A stretch of DNA of 64,000 bases, from assembly GCA_002633005.1 (NCBI GenBank), contig NMRA01000127.1, positions 767,253 to 831,252 of the forward strand, read 5' to 3'. The position numbers and the translations under genes were made by a program. The DNA comes from Phoronis australis (taxonomy: Eukaryota; Phoronida; Phoronidae). Shown here in pieces: positions 63,541 to 64,000 of this stretch. The first letter of the stretch is position 1. Every line of letters starts with the position of its first letter. A model generated the notes under the pieces. The model was not told where the DNA came from. It made no database searches and saw only the letters and a list, made by a program, of their open reading frames with translations.

Positions 63541-63615
63541 ATGCGCCCACATATTTATATGTGGACGCATTATGCCGTCATCTCTGTCCGTCCGTCCGTC
63601 CGTCCGTCCGTCCGT
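63541..63615. repeat. Palindrome head plus CGTC microsatellite
   Basis: ATGCGCCCACATATTTATAT palindrome (63541-63570), then GCCGTCATCTCTGTCCG running into a (CCGT)n microsatellite that ends at the N. Same head as the repeats at 29619, 37621 and 45963. Confidence 0.75.
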
Positions 63616-63616
63616 N

Positions 63617-63845
63617 TGAACCACTGTCAACAATCAATGTGGACACTATGATTCTCCCTTCTACATCCACTGCGGCAGCTGAACCACTGTCAACAACAAA
63701 TATGGACACTAGCGTTCTCTCTTCCACATCCACAATGGCAACAGAATCACTGTCAACAGGCAGTGTGGAGAGTACATCCATAGTAAGAACTGAACCTCTT
63801 TCAGTAACCAATGTGGACACTATGGTTCGCCCTTCTACATCCAAG
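63617..63845 (+). repeat. 63-bp Ser/Thr/Pro repeat module (copy after gap)
   Basis: Starts directly after the N at 63616 and repeats 63131-63517 with few differences, including the flanking intron-like tail to 64000. This is probably an allelic overlap left at an assembly gap, not a third genomic copy. Confidence 0.6.
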
Positions 63846-64000
63846 CATTGCATCTTACTAGGCAGCGTTGGTTTGATATTCTGTACTGAAAGTACCTTTT
63901 GAGCTCAGAAAAATAAGGAACAAAAAGCAAAGATATGTAAATGAAAAGGGTACATGTGTTTTGCATAATTTTTCATATCCCTGTATGTTCTGTACTCATT

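Noticed and set aside
62962-63853. Minus-strand protein of VDSGSVLTMDVEGRTIVST-type repeats
   Set aside because: It is the complement of the 63-bp repeat; repeat length divisible by three opens both strands. The + strand Ser/Thr-rich reading is no better proven, so I report it only as a repeat.

Overview
The window is animal nuclear DNA: AT-rich, intron-dense, with coding exons of 64-210 bp separated by introns of about 0.2-3 kb and packed with many families of short dispersed repeats. Five single N bases (25181, 33657, 35198, 38246, 63616) look like collapsed assembly gaps. Intron style, repeat load and the proteins suggest a highly polymorphic marine invertebrate, plausibly a deuterostome such as a hemichordate, echinoderm or lancelet. 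I cannot fix the species from the sequence alone.

Two split genes on the + strand can be assembled exon by exon with consistent splice phases. (1) Positions 10001-27490 hold the 3' part of a PDE5/6/11-family cyclic-nucleotide phosphodiesterase: 13 exons and 500 residues covering the second half of GAF-B and the whole catalytic domain, closest to PDE5 in its C-terminal part. Its 5' exons (GAF-A and start of GAF-B) lie upstream of the window or were not recognised in the first 10 kb. (2) Positions 34152-45925 hold a complete-looking 8-exon, 346-residue gene with an unusual architecture: a divergent homeodomain at the extreme N-terminus, directly followed by an HMG-box-like segment, an unassigned central region, a lysine-rich nuclear-localisation stretch and a C-terminal chromo-like segment. 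A TCTCGCGAGA palindrome lies 88 bp before its start codon. This is the most interesting object in the window.

Downstream, 57.2-63.0 kb is a decayed duplicate of the 22.6-26.1 kb part of the PDE gene. It carries three exon copies (exons 9-11) whose splice sites and frames survive although conserved residues are lost. It is interrupted by a short LTR element carrying only gag-like remnants and by a 590-bp inverted-repeat element, and it is flanked on both sides by 63-bp Ser/Thr/Pro-rich repeat modules. Apparent duplications across the gaps at 25181 and 63616 look like unmerged alleles.

The rest is mostly repeats: several foldback/MITE-like families, a 5'-truncated LINE inside the last intron of the homeobox gene, a long alternating repeat marked by CTAGTGGC boxes, a 44-bp minisatellite with a three-unit higher-order period, 33-bp minisatellites, and an AT-rich ~150-bp repeat carrying octamer motifs. 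No convincing tRNA, rRNA or CRISPR array was seen.
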